Part shown: positions 35,176 through 42,092 of the stretch, piece by piece | Layout: the number at the start of each line of letters is the position of its first letter | How positions within the stretch are numbered: the first letter of the stretch is position 1 | From: Sphingorhabdus sp. | GTDB lineage: Bacteria > Pseudomonadota > Alphaproteobacteria > Sphingomonadales > Sphingomonadaceae | DNA length: 42,092 nucleotides | Assembly: GCF_023910635.1 (NCBI RefSeq) | Contig: NZ_JAAVVZ010000022.1 | Coordinates: 1-42,092, forward strand | Direction of reading: 5' to 3' | Notes under the pieces: model-generated | Databases searched by the model: none | The model's input: the letters and a program-made list of their open reading frames with translations, nothing else | What the model was told of the DNA's origin: nothing | Program-made: the position numbers and the translations under genes

Positions 35176-35996
35176 GACTGTGATCTACGCTTGGTCGCGG
35201 CCTCAGCGCGCGCACGCGCCGTTGCAAGCTCGTCGAGCAAGTCGCCGATCGGAGGGATATTGTCGTCGCGTTCGATCATAACCGCGACAGGCCCGGCGCG
35301 GGTCATCGCAGTTTCAAAAAGGTCCCAGACTTCATCGCACACCGTTTGATCGTGCGTGTCGATCAGCAGGTCCTCACCCTGACTATGACCGGCGATATGG
35401 ATTTGGCGAACATGGTCCAAAGGGAAGCGGGCGATGTACGTCGCTGGATCAAAGCCCAAATTACGGGCGCTGACATAGACGTTGTTGACGTCAAGCAACA
35501 GACCACAGCCAGTTTGCTCGCACAGTACGGAGAGGAATTCCCATTCGGGCATTTCTGATTGGGAAAAGCTCAGATAGGCCGACGGATTTTCAAGCAGTAT
35601 CTGTCGTCCAACTATTTCCTGCGCCGCGTGCACATGGTTAGCAACAATATCCAGCACCTCCTGCGTATATGGCAGCGGGAGAAGGTCGTGCGAACTGAAT
35701 CCGGGGACCCGGGTCCAGCAGAGATGGTCTGAAACGAACAAAGGATCGACGACGTCAACCAGAGCCCGAAGCCGGTGCACATAGTCGTGGTCGAGCCCCG
35801 ATGCAGAGCCTATCGACATAGAAACACCGTGCAGGGCAACCGGGCATTTTGCCCGGACGGCCAACAGGTCCGCAAGCGGACGACCGCCGGGAAACATGAA
35901 ATTTTCCGAGATTACCTCGACAAAATCGAGTTTCATATTGCCCGACAGGACGTCTTCATAATGCGGCTTGCGCAGCCCTAGCCCGAACAGCGTCAT
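35172..35996 (-). CDS. bufB: DUF692/MNIO oxidase, bufferin maturation (BufB/HvfB-like)
   Basis: MNIO enzymes carry a multinuclear iron centre on a TIM barrel and oxidise cysteines of a precursor peptide, to thiooxazoles in the bufferins. The 274-aa product shows the family motifs FGLGLRKPHYEDVL, VALHGVSMSIGS (H56), FVSDHLCWTR (D90, H91), HDLLPLPYT, LLENPSAYLSF (E136), GLLLDVNNVYVSARNLGFDP (D169, N171), IHIAGHSQ (H200, H204) and DTHDQ (H215, D216), a full set of likely metal ligands. It follows the precursor gene by 33 bp and overlaps bufC. Product chemistry is inferred from the family. Confidence 0.92.
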   Translation of the reverse strand: MTLFGLGLRKPHYEDVLSGNMKLDFVEVISENFMFPGGRPLADLLAVRAKCPVALHGVSMSIGSASGLDHDYVHRLRALVDVVDPLFVSDHLCWTRVPGFSSHDLLPLPYTQEVLDIVANHVHAAQEIVGRQILLENPSAYLSFSQSEMPEWEFLSVLCEQTGCGLLLDVNNVYVSARNLGFDPATYIARFPLDHVRQIHIAGHSQGEDLLIDTHDQTVCDEVWDLFETAMTRAGPVAVMIERDDNIPPIGDLLDELATARARAEAATKRRSQS

Positions 35997-36029
35997 TGGC
36001 TGTTGCTCACGACCGGTTCGGCAAGATGA

Positions 36030-36299
36030 TTACTTTTTGGCAGGAGGAGTGGTTTTACCGCCTTCTTTGCTTACGCATGTGCCCTTTGCGACGTATTTCC
36101 ATTCGCTAGGAGCATTATCTGATTTTGCCTGCCCTGCACAGCTATGAACGCCGTTAGAGTCTGCACAATCATTCTTGCCAGCCTTGGCGATACCATAGCA
36201 TTTTTCTTTGTCCCCGGCGGCCAAAGCGGGTGCAGTGCTGAGGGCAATCGATACGGCGATTGCGGCAAGAGCGAATTTACGTTCCGAATTTCCGGTCAT
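36030..36299 (-). CDS. bufA: Bufferin-type precursor peptide (DUF2282)
   Basis: An 89-aa precursor. Residues 1-28 form a signal peptide ([18 protein letters not shown]), so the product is exported. The core [19 protein letters not shown] ... HSCAGQ ... YVAKGTC has four cysteines (C34, C45, C54, C75) in the arrangement of DUF2282 bufferins, where the central ones are oxidised by the MNIO enzyme to copper-binding heterocycles. A Lys/Pro-rich tail ends the chain. By family knowledge it would sequester copper in the periplasm. A palindrome lies 56 bp upstream. Confidence 0.88.
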   Translation of the reverse strand: MTGNSERKFALAAIAVSIALSTAPALAAGDKEKCYGIAKAGKNDCADSNGVHSCAGQAKSDNAPSEWKYVAKGTCVSKEGGKTTPPAKK

Positions 36300-36354
36300 T
36301 TTCTTCTTACCTTATTAGATTAATGGACGACATGCTGCCAGCTAGTCCAAATTA

Positions 36355-36374
36355 TTTTACAAGTATATGTAAAA
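36355..36374. promoter_or_regulatory. Perfect palindrome upstream of the bufferin operon
   Basis: TTTTACA-AGTATA-TGTAAAA has 7-bp perfect arms and a 6-bp centre, 56-75 bp upstream of the precursor ATG. Its size and position suit an operator for a dimeric regulator. The cognate regulator is not in the window. It could instead serve the divergent TBDR gene, but that start is 358 bp away. Confidence 0.5.
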
Positions 36375-36731
36375 ACGGCGGGGCAGCTCTCAAGCGCGCG
36401 CCGTATGGATGTCAGTACATAAATGCTCACTGCCATGCGTCCGCCATTGGCTGTCTGATTTCTGGAAAAGAGGTCCGGATACAAATCAGATCGGTCAAGG
36501 TCGCTAACTGATTGAACACTTCCTGACCCGATCTCGGCTCATGTCGTCCAAATGTCTTTTTTTTTGATGTGTAGAACGGCGCGCAGATGATCTCGGATCA
36601 TTTGCGGTACGCACAGCTTTGCATTTCTATGACGATCGAATGACAAGGGATGGAAAAATAGTAATATTTTCATCATATTGGAGTCTTCCCCGCAAATTAG
36701 GCGAGCGCTTAGTTTCTTTGGGGAATCAAAA
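36375..36731. other. Intergenic stretch before the third TBDR gene
   Basis: No gene, repeat or terminator is recognised. The T9 run at about 36556-36564 has no good hairpin before it. The part nearest the TBDR start is A/T-rich (AATAGTAATATTTTCATCAT, about 36655-36675) and may hold its promoter, but no convincing -35/-10 pair is visible. Confidence 0.4.
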
Positions 36732-39176
36732 ATGATCAGTATTTCAAAAGCTGCGCATCGCAGCATCAACAAGTTCACCACAGCTTCGGTCGCAGCGATT
36801 TTGGCGGCGTGTTTAACTAACCCGGCAATAGCAGAAGAAGCTGTTGATGAAGATAATGCTGGCTTGTCCGAAATTGTCGTGACCGCCCAAAAACGAACTG
36901 AAAATCTACAGGATGTGCCGATCTCTATCTCGGTTCTGGGTAGTGAGGGTATTGAAAATCGCCACATACAATCGCTGCTTGATCTGGGCGATGGCGCCAT
37001 TCCTTCGCTGCGAGTCGCCCCGTTCTTTTCGCGTCCGGCCGCGCTTATCATTAACGTACGCGGCGTGGGTGTTTTGTCGGACAGCAACCAGCCAGCGCGC
37101 GATCAAGGCGTCGGCGTTTATGTGGACGGTGTGTATATGGGGCGCGCCCAAGGTTTGGGAACAGCGCTCTATGATGTTGAGAACATCGAAGTGCTTAAAG
37201 GACCGCAAGGCACTCTTTTTGGGCGCAATACCGAAGGTGGCGCGGTAAACATTGTCACCAAAAGACCGAGCGGTGAATTTGGACTGGATGCCACTTTGGG
37301 ATTTGGCAATTACGGAAGCTATAAAGCCGAAGCCCATCTCGACTTGCCCGAGACAAATAACATCAGTCTGAAATTTGATGGGATTTTGACAAAGCGTGAT
37401 GGTTTCGTGAAGAACCCGTTTCCAGGCGCGTTGGATTATGCCAGCTTTGTCAAACGCGGTTTCCGTGCCGAAGTGCAGTGGAAGCCATCCGCTAATTTTA
37501 CAGCCAATTACGCCTTCGATGTCGCGCGTGACGCCACAAGTACAAATTATCTGCAATTGGTAGCGGCCCCCGTAGGTGCTCCAGCGACCACTACCTCAGC
37601 GGTGATTTTACCCAACCGTCTTTCTGCCTTGCCAATCGTGCAGCCACGGCGGGCTTCGAGCACACCTGTCGGTATGCCGCAAGATGCAAGTGTCGGTAAC
37701 ACAAAGGGCATCCGTCTGGGTTTGAACTGGGATGCGACCGAAAACCTGACCTTGAAGTCCATCTCGTCTTATCGTGATATGACGCAGACCCAGTATGATA
37801 ACGCCATCAATATCCCTTCGCTCCAGCAACCACGGACGTCCGCAAACCCGACGGCCAGTTTCGTCGGCTTTCAATTCGGCCGTTACAGTCTGGCACCATT
37901 TGCCCAAGATCAAATCAGCCAAGAATTTCAAGTCATTGGGGATTTCGAACGTTTGAAATTTGCGACTGGCGCGCTTTATTATCGGGAGAATGCCGAAGAT
38001 AGCGCAAAAGCGTTCAACACTTTGCAATTCACCGACGCAGCAGGAACGGCCATCGTGGTCCGTTCAATTGATTATGCGGCTCAAGTTGTTCAGCGCGCCA
38101 GCCGCGTTGAAACGACAAGCATGGGTGTTTATGGGCAAGCGACCTACACACCACCGGTTGCCAACGATGCTTTCCACCTTACCCTTGGGGGGCGCTGGAC
38201 ACGCGACAAAAAGGTGGGCGAGCTTTTCACGATTAATGGCACGACCCCGACCATCCCTGTAAATGGTGTCAATGTTACAAGGCCTGTGCCCTTGAACGCG
38301 GCTTGGTCTCGGTTTGATCCATTGGTTAACCTGTCTATTGATGCGTCTGAAGACGTCATGATTTACGGTAAATGGAGCACGGGCTACAAATCTGGCGGTG
38401 CCAACTCTCGTTCGTTAAATTACGCGCCATTTGGACCTGAGACCGTTTCGATGTTTGAAATTGGTGCCAAGGCGGAATTTCTGGATGGGCGTGCGCGGCT
38501 TAATGTCGCTGCCTATCAAGGCGACTATAAATCCATCCAGCTCGACTTTTTCGGCCTGTATGAAGATATCGTCAACGGCGTCCGCGTTGCCACAACACGC
38601 ACTACCTCAGACACCGTTAACGCCCCGGGCACAGGTAAATTGAAAGGCTTTGAAGCGGAATTTAATCTGGCCCCGGTTACTGGATTAACGCTCTCGGCCA
38701 GCTATGCTTATAACAGCGTCAAAATTCCCGCGACGCTTAATCCATTCCCACAACCCGGTAACGTCTTTATCACGGTACCGATCCCCATTTATCAGGTTTA
38801 TACGCCTGAAAACACTGCAAGCGCTTCGATCGATTATGAACTGCCGTTAAAAGATTTCACTATCCGTGCGCATCTTGACGGTAACTTCAATGATGGCTTT
38901 TACGGCAACTATAGTGACCCCGAATTTGACCCGGTCACCCGCGCCGTTCGCTATGTGCAGCTAAAGGGTGAAAAGGCGCTTATCTTTAACGGCCGCATTG
39001 CTTTTGCCGACATCGATATAGGCGCGTCAGATGCAAAGCTCACCATCGCGGTCTGGGCGCGGAACCTGTTCAACCAAGAGCATCTGTTCTACAAAGCCGG
39101 GGCGCCGCGGACTGGCATACAGGGTTTCTTTAACGAACCAAGAACCTTCGGCATGGAAGCCAAGATCAAAATATAA
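36732..39176 (+). CDS. TonB-dependent receptor
   Basis: An 814-aa outer-membrane receptor. The ATG at 36732 (after GGGGAA) begins MISISKAAHRSINKFTTASV and leads to a signal peptide ending NPAIA-EEA. The TonB-box-like LSEIVVTAQKRTENLQDVPI is followed by plug motifs LLDLGDGAIPSLRVAPFFSR, GVYVDGVYMGRAQGLG and VEVLKGPQGTLFGRNTEGGA. The barrel ends NEPRTFGMEAKIKI. The frame is open to 36678 with no start of similar quality. Ligand unknown; the exported SurE-like gene 58 bp downstream may share its transcript and its substrate pathway (inference). Confidence 0.92.
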   Translation: MISISKAAHRSINKFTTASVAAILAACLTNPAIAEEAVDEDNAGLSEIVVTAQKRTENLQDVPISISVLGSEGIENRHIQSLLDLGDGAIPSLRVAPFFSRPAALIINVRGVGVLSDSNQPARDQGVGVYVDGVYMGRAQGLGTALYDVENIEVLKGPQGTLFGRNTEGGAVNIVTKRPSGEFGLDATLGFGNYGSYKAEAHLDLPETNNISLKFDGILTKRDGFVKNPFPGALDYASFVKRGFRAEVQWKPSANFTANYAFDVARDATSTNYLQLVAAPVGAPATTTSAVILPNRLSALPIVQPRRASSTPVGMPQDASVGNTKGIRLGLNWDATENLTLKSISSYRDMTQTQYDNAINIPSLQQPRTSANPTASFVGFQFGRYSLAPFAQDQISQEFQVIGDFERLKFATGALYYRENAEDSAKAFNTLQFTDAAGTAIVVRSIDYAAQVVQRASRVETTSMGVYGQATYTPPVANDAFHLTLGGRWTRDKKVGELFTINGTTPTIPVNGVNVTRPVPLNAAWSRFDPLVNLSIDASEDVMIYGKWSTGYKSGGANSRSLNYAPFGPETVSMFEIGAKAEFLDGRARLNVAAYQGDYKSIQLDFFGLYEDIVNGVRVATTRTTSDTVNAPGTGKLKGFEAEFNLAPVTGLTLSASYAYNSVKIPATLNPFPQPGNVFITVPIPIYQVYTPENTASASIDYELPLKDFTIRAHLDGNFNDGFYGNYSDPEFDPVTRAVRYVQLKGEKALIFNGRIAFADIDIGASDAKLTIAVWARNLFNQEHLFYKAGAPRTGIQGFFNEPRTFGMEAKIKI

Positions 39177-39234
39177 GATGAAGCGCCATGCCGTTCGCTC
39201 TGCGCTTTAATTATTGAACCATAAGGGACCCGAT

Positions 39235-40215
39235 ATGCGTTACTTATTTGCCACCGCAGTATTTTTGGCTTTCACCGCCCCAGTTGCGGCTGAAGCGCGC
39301 AATATTGTCATCACCAATGATGACGGTCTGACCAGCAATGTGGTCGCGCTGTATAAAGCGTTGAAAGCCGATGGCCATGATGTGATTGTATCGGTTCCCT
39401 GTCAGAACCAAAGCGGGATGGGCGCAGCTTTAGGGTTGCGCCCGCTCACCCCTTTGGAGTCGGCTTGCCGCAACAATGCCGCCGATATAGGCGCATCCGC
39501 CGCTGGCCCGATGACCCGTGAAGGTTTGGGGAGTGATTTTTATTATGTGAATTCCACGCCAGTGATGGCGGTGTTATACGGGTTGGATATCGTCGCGATG
39601 AAACGTTGGGGCAAGGCACCCGACCTCGTACTGTCCGGCCCCAATGAAGGGCAAAATGTCGGCGCGATTGCCATCAGCAGCGGTACAATCAGCGCAGCGC
39701 AATTTGCAACGTTGCGCGGTGTTCCGGCAATTGCCTTAAGTGCGGGACAGAATAGCGCTGGCCCCGATTTGGAGAATGCGCAGTCTCCCATCATCGCCGA
39801 AAAAAGTGCGGAGATGGTGCGCGCTTTGGATGTCGCATCAAAGGGCGGGCGGATGGTTCCGGCCGGATTGGCGCTTAACATCAATTTTCCCAATGAGGCA
39901 AAGGGAGCAAAATTCTGCGTCTCAAAAGTCGGCACCTATAATGCCTATACCCTCAAATTTGCCGAAAATATGGCGGCAAGCGCATCGCCCGAAATGAAGG
40001 AAATGGCGCGGACGTATAAGATGGATATCCCGGCGCTGCCTGGCTTGTTACTCGGTCAAAATCCGATCAAACCTTCCGCTGATCAATTGCAAGATGAATC
40101 CTTCCTCCACCTTAGCTGCATTGCCGTATCGCCGATGCAAGCAGGTTATGCCGGTGATGACCAGAATATCAACTGGGTTAGCGGCGTTTTGAAAGGCTCG
40201 GCGCTAGCTAAATAA
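39235..40215 (+). CDS. Exported SurE-like 5'/3'-nucleotidase/acid phosphatase
   Basis: SurE enzymes dephosphorylate nucleotides and other phosphomonoesters with a divalent metal. The 326-aa product carries a signal peptide (MRYLFATAVFLAFTAPVAA) that cytoplasmic SurE lacks, so it is probably periplasmic. The metal/active-site motifs are kept: RNIVITNDDGLTSN (D29, D30), CQNQSGMG (S60) and LVLSGPNEGQNVGAIAISSG. The C-terminal part is longer than in E. coli SurE (about 253 aa). Start at 39235 has AAGGGA upstream; the frame extends to 39214 without a better start. It is 58 bp behind a TBDR gene. Confidence 0.87.
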   Translation: MRYLFATAVFLAFTAPVAAEARNIVITNDDGLTSNVVALYKALKADGHDVIVSVPCQNQSGMGAALGLRPLTPLESACRNNAADIGASAAGPMTREGLGSDFYYVNSTPVMAVLYGLDIVAMKRWGKAPDLVLSGPNEGQNVGAIAISSGTISAAQFATLRGVPAIALSAGQNSAGPDLENAQSPIIAEKSAEMVRALDVASKGGRMVPAGLALNINFPNEAKGAKFCVSKVGTYNAYTLKFAENMAASASPEMKEMARTYKMDIPALPGLLLGQNPIKPSADQLQDESFLHLSCIAVSPMQAGYAGDDQNINWVSGVLKGSALAK

Positions 40216-40351
40216 GGGTGAGGGTGCGGAGCAATGGTGCACCCACTGCCGCCAGCGTGCCGCGATGTGCCGCTTTGTTCCGTTTTCATCTTCGAACGAA
40301 AAAGCAGCCGCACGAAAATACATCGCTCCTATCGGGTTTTGAGGGGAAAAA

Positions 40352-40427
<76 letters not shown>

Positions 40428-40447
40428 ACTCGGCGCGTCCCATAGCG

Positions 40448-41296
40448 TCAAATGACTCCAAAGGTCCAGCCCTCAGTTGCAGCAATTTCAATATTTAGTG
40501 CATTGGGTGCCCAAAGGTGCGGATTTTCGGCAACATTGCGGAGCCAAGCGGCAGTTATCAGGGCGTCGGTCGCATGGTCTGTATAGTGGTTTAAGGGTAA
40601 ATGGGGTTTCGATCCAAGCGCTTGCAACGCCAAATCGAGTCCGGTGGCATCGCGCACCTTGCTGCGGCCCTTGGCAACGCCAGCAGCGCGGGCGGCGATG
40701 GTGGTGTAAATCTCTAATGCCACTTTGCCGCGCGCCGGAAGCGGATCGAAGGGCCAAATCGCCACAGCATCGCGCAGTTGGTGCAGAAGCCGCATACCCG
40801 CAAAACTCGCCTTGGCGACTTGCGACGCGCCAATGGCGTCATAAACGGTTGAAGCCTTGCCGCTGCTGCTTTTGTTCTGCAACTCGCATTGCCGCCAAAA
40901 CAGATAGTCCGATTTTGTACCATCTGCCGCGCCGAAATAGAAATGGCTGCGGTGGAGGGTTTCGAGGAAGGATGCCGCGCCCAGATCCGGGTCGTTGCAG
41001 ACATGGTCGACATACGCCCAGAATGCCTTGGCGGACGCGGGCACATCATCGCCCGGCAAATAACTGCCGCGTTCGACAAAAGGCGGGGCGAAGCTGAAGT
41101 CGAAACCGATAAGCAAATCATCATCTTGCGCCAAAAGCCAGTCGGCGACGCCTTGGCGCGACCAGGCCTTGTCAGGCGGCGTTATGAGGCGCGGGGCTTC
41201 ATCGCCTGCGTCACAGACCGCGAGCGCGATGCCGGGGTGTCGGCTACCTTTTGCGCCGGACCAGTCGGCGCACGCGAAACGGGTGAAGAGGCGCAT
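40448..41296 (-). CDS. Conserved hypothetical protein, possibly RNase H-like fold
   Basis: I do not recognise this 282-aa protein with certainty. The N-terminus (MRLFTRFACADWSGAKGSRH, then GIALAVCD) looks like the first strand and Asp of an RNase H-like or DUF429-type fold. Acidic residues recur in DDDLLIGFDFSFAPPFVERG and near the end in YTDHATDALITAAWLRN, matching the D...D...D layout of such folds. It starts at the ATG at 41296, overlapping the rarA stop (TAATG), so it is translated in tandem with a replication/recombination ATPase. A nuclease role is only a guess. Confidence 0.6.
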   Translation of the reverse strand: MRLFTRFACADWSGAKGSRHPGIALAVCDAGDEAPRLITPPDKAWSRQGVADWLLAQDDDLLIGFDFSFAPPFVERGSYLPGDDVPASAKAFWAYVDHVCNDPDLGAASFLETLHRSHFYFGAADGTKSDYLFWRQCELQNKSSSGKASTVYDAIGASQVAKASFAGMRLLHQLRDAVAIWPFDPLPARGKVALEIYTTIAARAAGVAKGRSKVRDATGLDLALQALGSKPHLPLNHYTDHATDALITAAWLRNVAENPHLWAPNALNIEIAATEGWTFGVI

Positions 41297-42092
41297 TATT
41301 GGCTGTCGGGTTCGCCATTGCGCGCGCGCAGCCGGTCCCAATATTGCAGCCGCTCGATTATCTTGCGTTCAAAGCCGCGTTCGACGGGTTGGTATAAAGC
41401 GGTAGGTGTCACCGCATCCGGCCAATAATTCGCGCCCGAAAACCCGTCTGCGCTGTCATGATCATAGGCATAGCCTGCGCCATAGCCGATGTCCTTCATC
41501 AGCTTCGTCGGTGCATTCAGGATATGCGCTGGCGGCATCAGTGAGCCGGTATCCCGCGCCATTTTCCATGCGGATTTCTGCGCCTTATACGCGGCATTCG
41601 ATTTAGGCGCGGTGGCGAGATAGAGGCATGCTTGCACAATGGCGACTTCGCCCTCCGGACTGCCCAAAAATTCATAAGCCTGCTTGGCGGCCAGGCATTG
41701 GACCAAAGCCTGCGGGTCCGCGAGCCCGATATCCTCACTGGCGAAACGGACCAAGCGGCGCAGCACATATAACGGCTCTTCGCCTGCCACCAACATACGC
41801 GCCATCCAGTATAAAGCCGCCTGCGGATCGGACCCGCGCAAGCTTTTATGCAGCGCGGATATGAGGTTATAATGTCCCTCCCGATCCTTGTCATAAACAG
41901 GCATCCGCCGCTGCAACAAGGCCGCCATGGCTTGTGGGTCGAGCGGGTTCTCAATGTGAATGGCAAACAGAGTTTCGGCCTGATTGAGCAAAAAGCGGCC
42001 ATCACCGTCGGCGCTGGAGATCAACGCCGACCGCGCATCGTCGGTGACGGGCAGGGGGCGTTCCAATATGGCTTCTGCACGGGTCAGCAGCG
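41296..42092 (-). CDS. rarA: Replication-associated recombination protein RarA/MgsA (C-terminal part)
   Basis: RarA is a clamp-loader-like AAA+ ATPase acting at stalled replication forks. Only the C-terminal 264 residues are in the window; the Walker motifs lie beyond the right edge. The visible part has RFLLNQAETLFAI, DREGHYNLISALHKSLRGSD, PQAALYWMARMLVAGEEPLY and VLRRLVRFASEDIGLADPQA, then YLATAPKSNAAYKAQKSAW, the helical and tetramerisation domains of the family. The first in-window residues are LLTRAEAILERPLP. It is coupled to the downstream unknown gene. Confidence 0.93.
   Translation of the reverse strand, partial: LLTRAEAILERPLPVTDDARSALISSADGDGRFLLNQAETLFAIHIENPLDPQAMAALLQRRMPVYDKDREGHYNLISALHKSLRGSDPQAALYWMARMLVAGEEPLYVLRRLVRFASEDIGLADPQALVQCLAAKQAYEFLGSPEGEVAIVQACLYLATAPKSNAAYKAQKSAWKMARDTGSLMPPAHILNAPTKLMKDIGYGAGYAYDHDSADGFSGANYWPDAVTPTALYQPVERGFERKIIERLQYWDRLRARNGEPDSQ

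Noticed and set aside
34408-36299. Methanobactin operon (MbnB/MbnC-like)
   Set aside because: The precursor is a DUF2282 peptide with a Sec signal and four spaced cysteines, and the partner is DUF2063, which fits bufferins rather than methanobactin.
36556-36564. T9 run as a terminator
   Set aside because: No stable stem precedes it on the + strand, and no gene ends there.

Overview
The window reads as a chromosomal segment of an alphaproteobacterium, most likely a Sphingomonadaceae member (Sphingopyxis/Sphingorhabdus-like; the genus is a guess). The pointers are the alphaproteobacterial SspB, the infA-maf-RNase E/G-yacG order, a K+-independent H+-pyrophosphatase, three large TonB-dependent receptors (TBDRs), a carotenoid/lignostilbene oxygenase, and short palindromic repeats of the kind common in sphingomonads. 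There is no prophage, CRISPR array, rRNA or intact transposase gene.

Layout. 1-3717: the end of sspB, then divergently the histidine genes hisB-hisH-hisA-hisF, with a different repeat family in each gap. 3750-6060: groES-groEL behind a perfect CIRCE operator, with a 36-bp hairpin repeat array between the two genes. 6059-12072: mostly leftward accessory metabolism (carotenoid oxygenase with a divergent TetR regulator, SnoaL-like protein, 2-hydroxyacid dehydrogenase, cysS carrying an in-frame palindromic repeat insertion, nitroreductase). 12137-17325: a five-gene leftward operon (J-domain protein, cobS, periplasmic peroxiredoxin, lipoprotein hydrolase, cobT) whose last three genes are coupled by TAATG stop/start overlaps. 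17369-20229: bolA, a small exported protein, an epoxide-hydrolase-like enzyme and a DUF2332 protein. 20269-23633: hisG-hisD-nusB-thiL. A 267-bp foldback MITE (23639-23905) sits between the thiL stop codon and its terminator. 24038-26222: hppA and its terminator. 26241-28934: a glycine-rich TBDR. 29114-31216: infA-maf-RNase E/G-yacG and tRNA-Phe. 31370-33976: a second TBDR. 34201-34341: a 46-aa DUF2256 protein. 34408-36299: a bufferin-type RiPP operon (precursor, DUF692/MNIO enzyme, DUF2063 partner). 36732-40215: a third TBDR followed by an exported SurE-like phosphatase. 40352-42092: tRNA-Thr, an unknown protein coupled to rarA, and rarA running off the right edge.

The most notable items are the two-hairpin MITE with 33-bp terminal inverted repeats, the palindromic element plus heptapeptide repeats inside the cysteinyl-tRNA synthetase frame, the bufferin operon with a perfect palindrome upstream, the CobS/CobT operon without CobN nearby, and GC-rich palindromes that supply Shine-Dalgarno sequences to two unrelated genes. 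All names come from reading motifs by eye; no database search was run.
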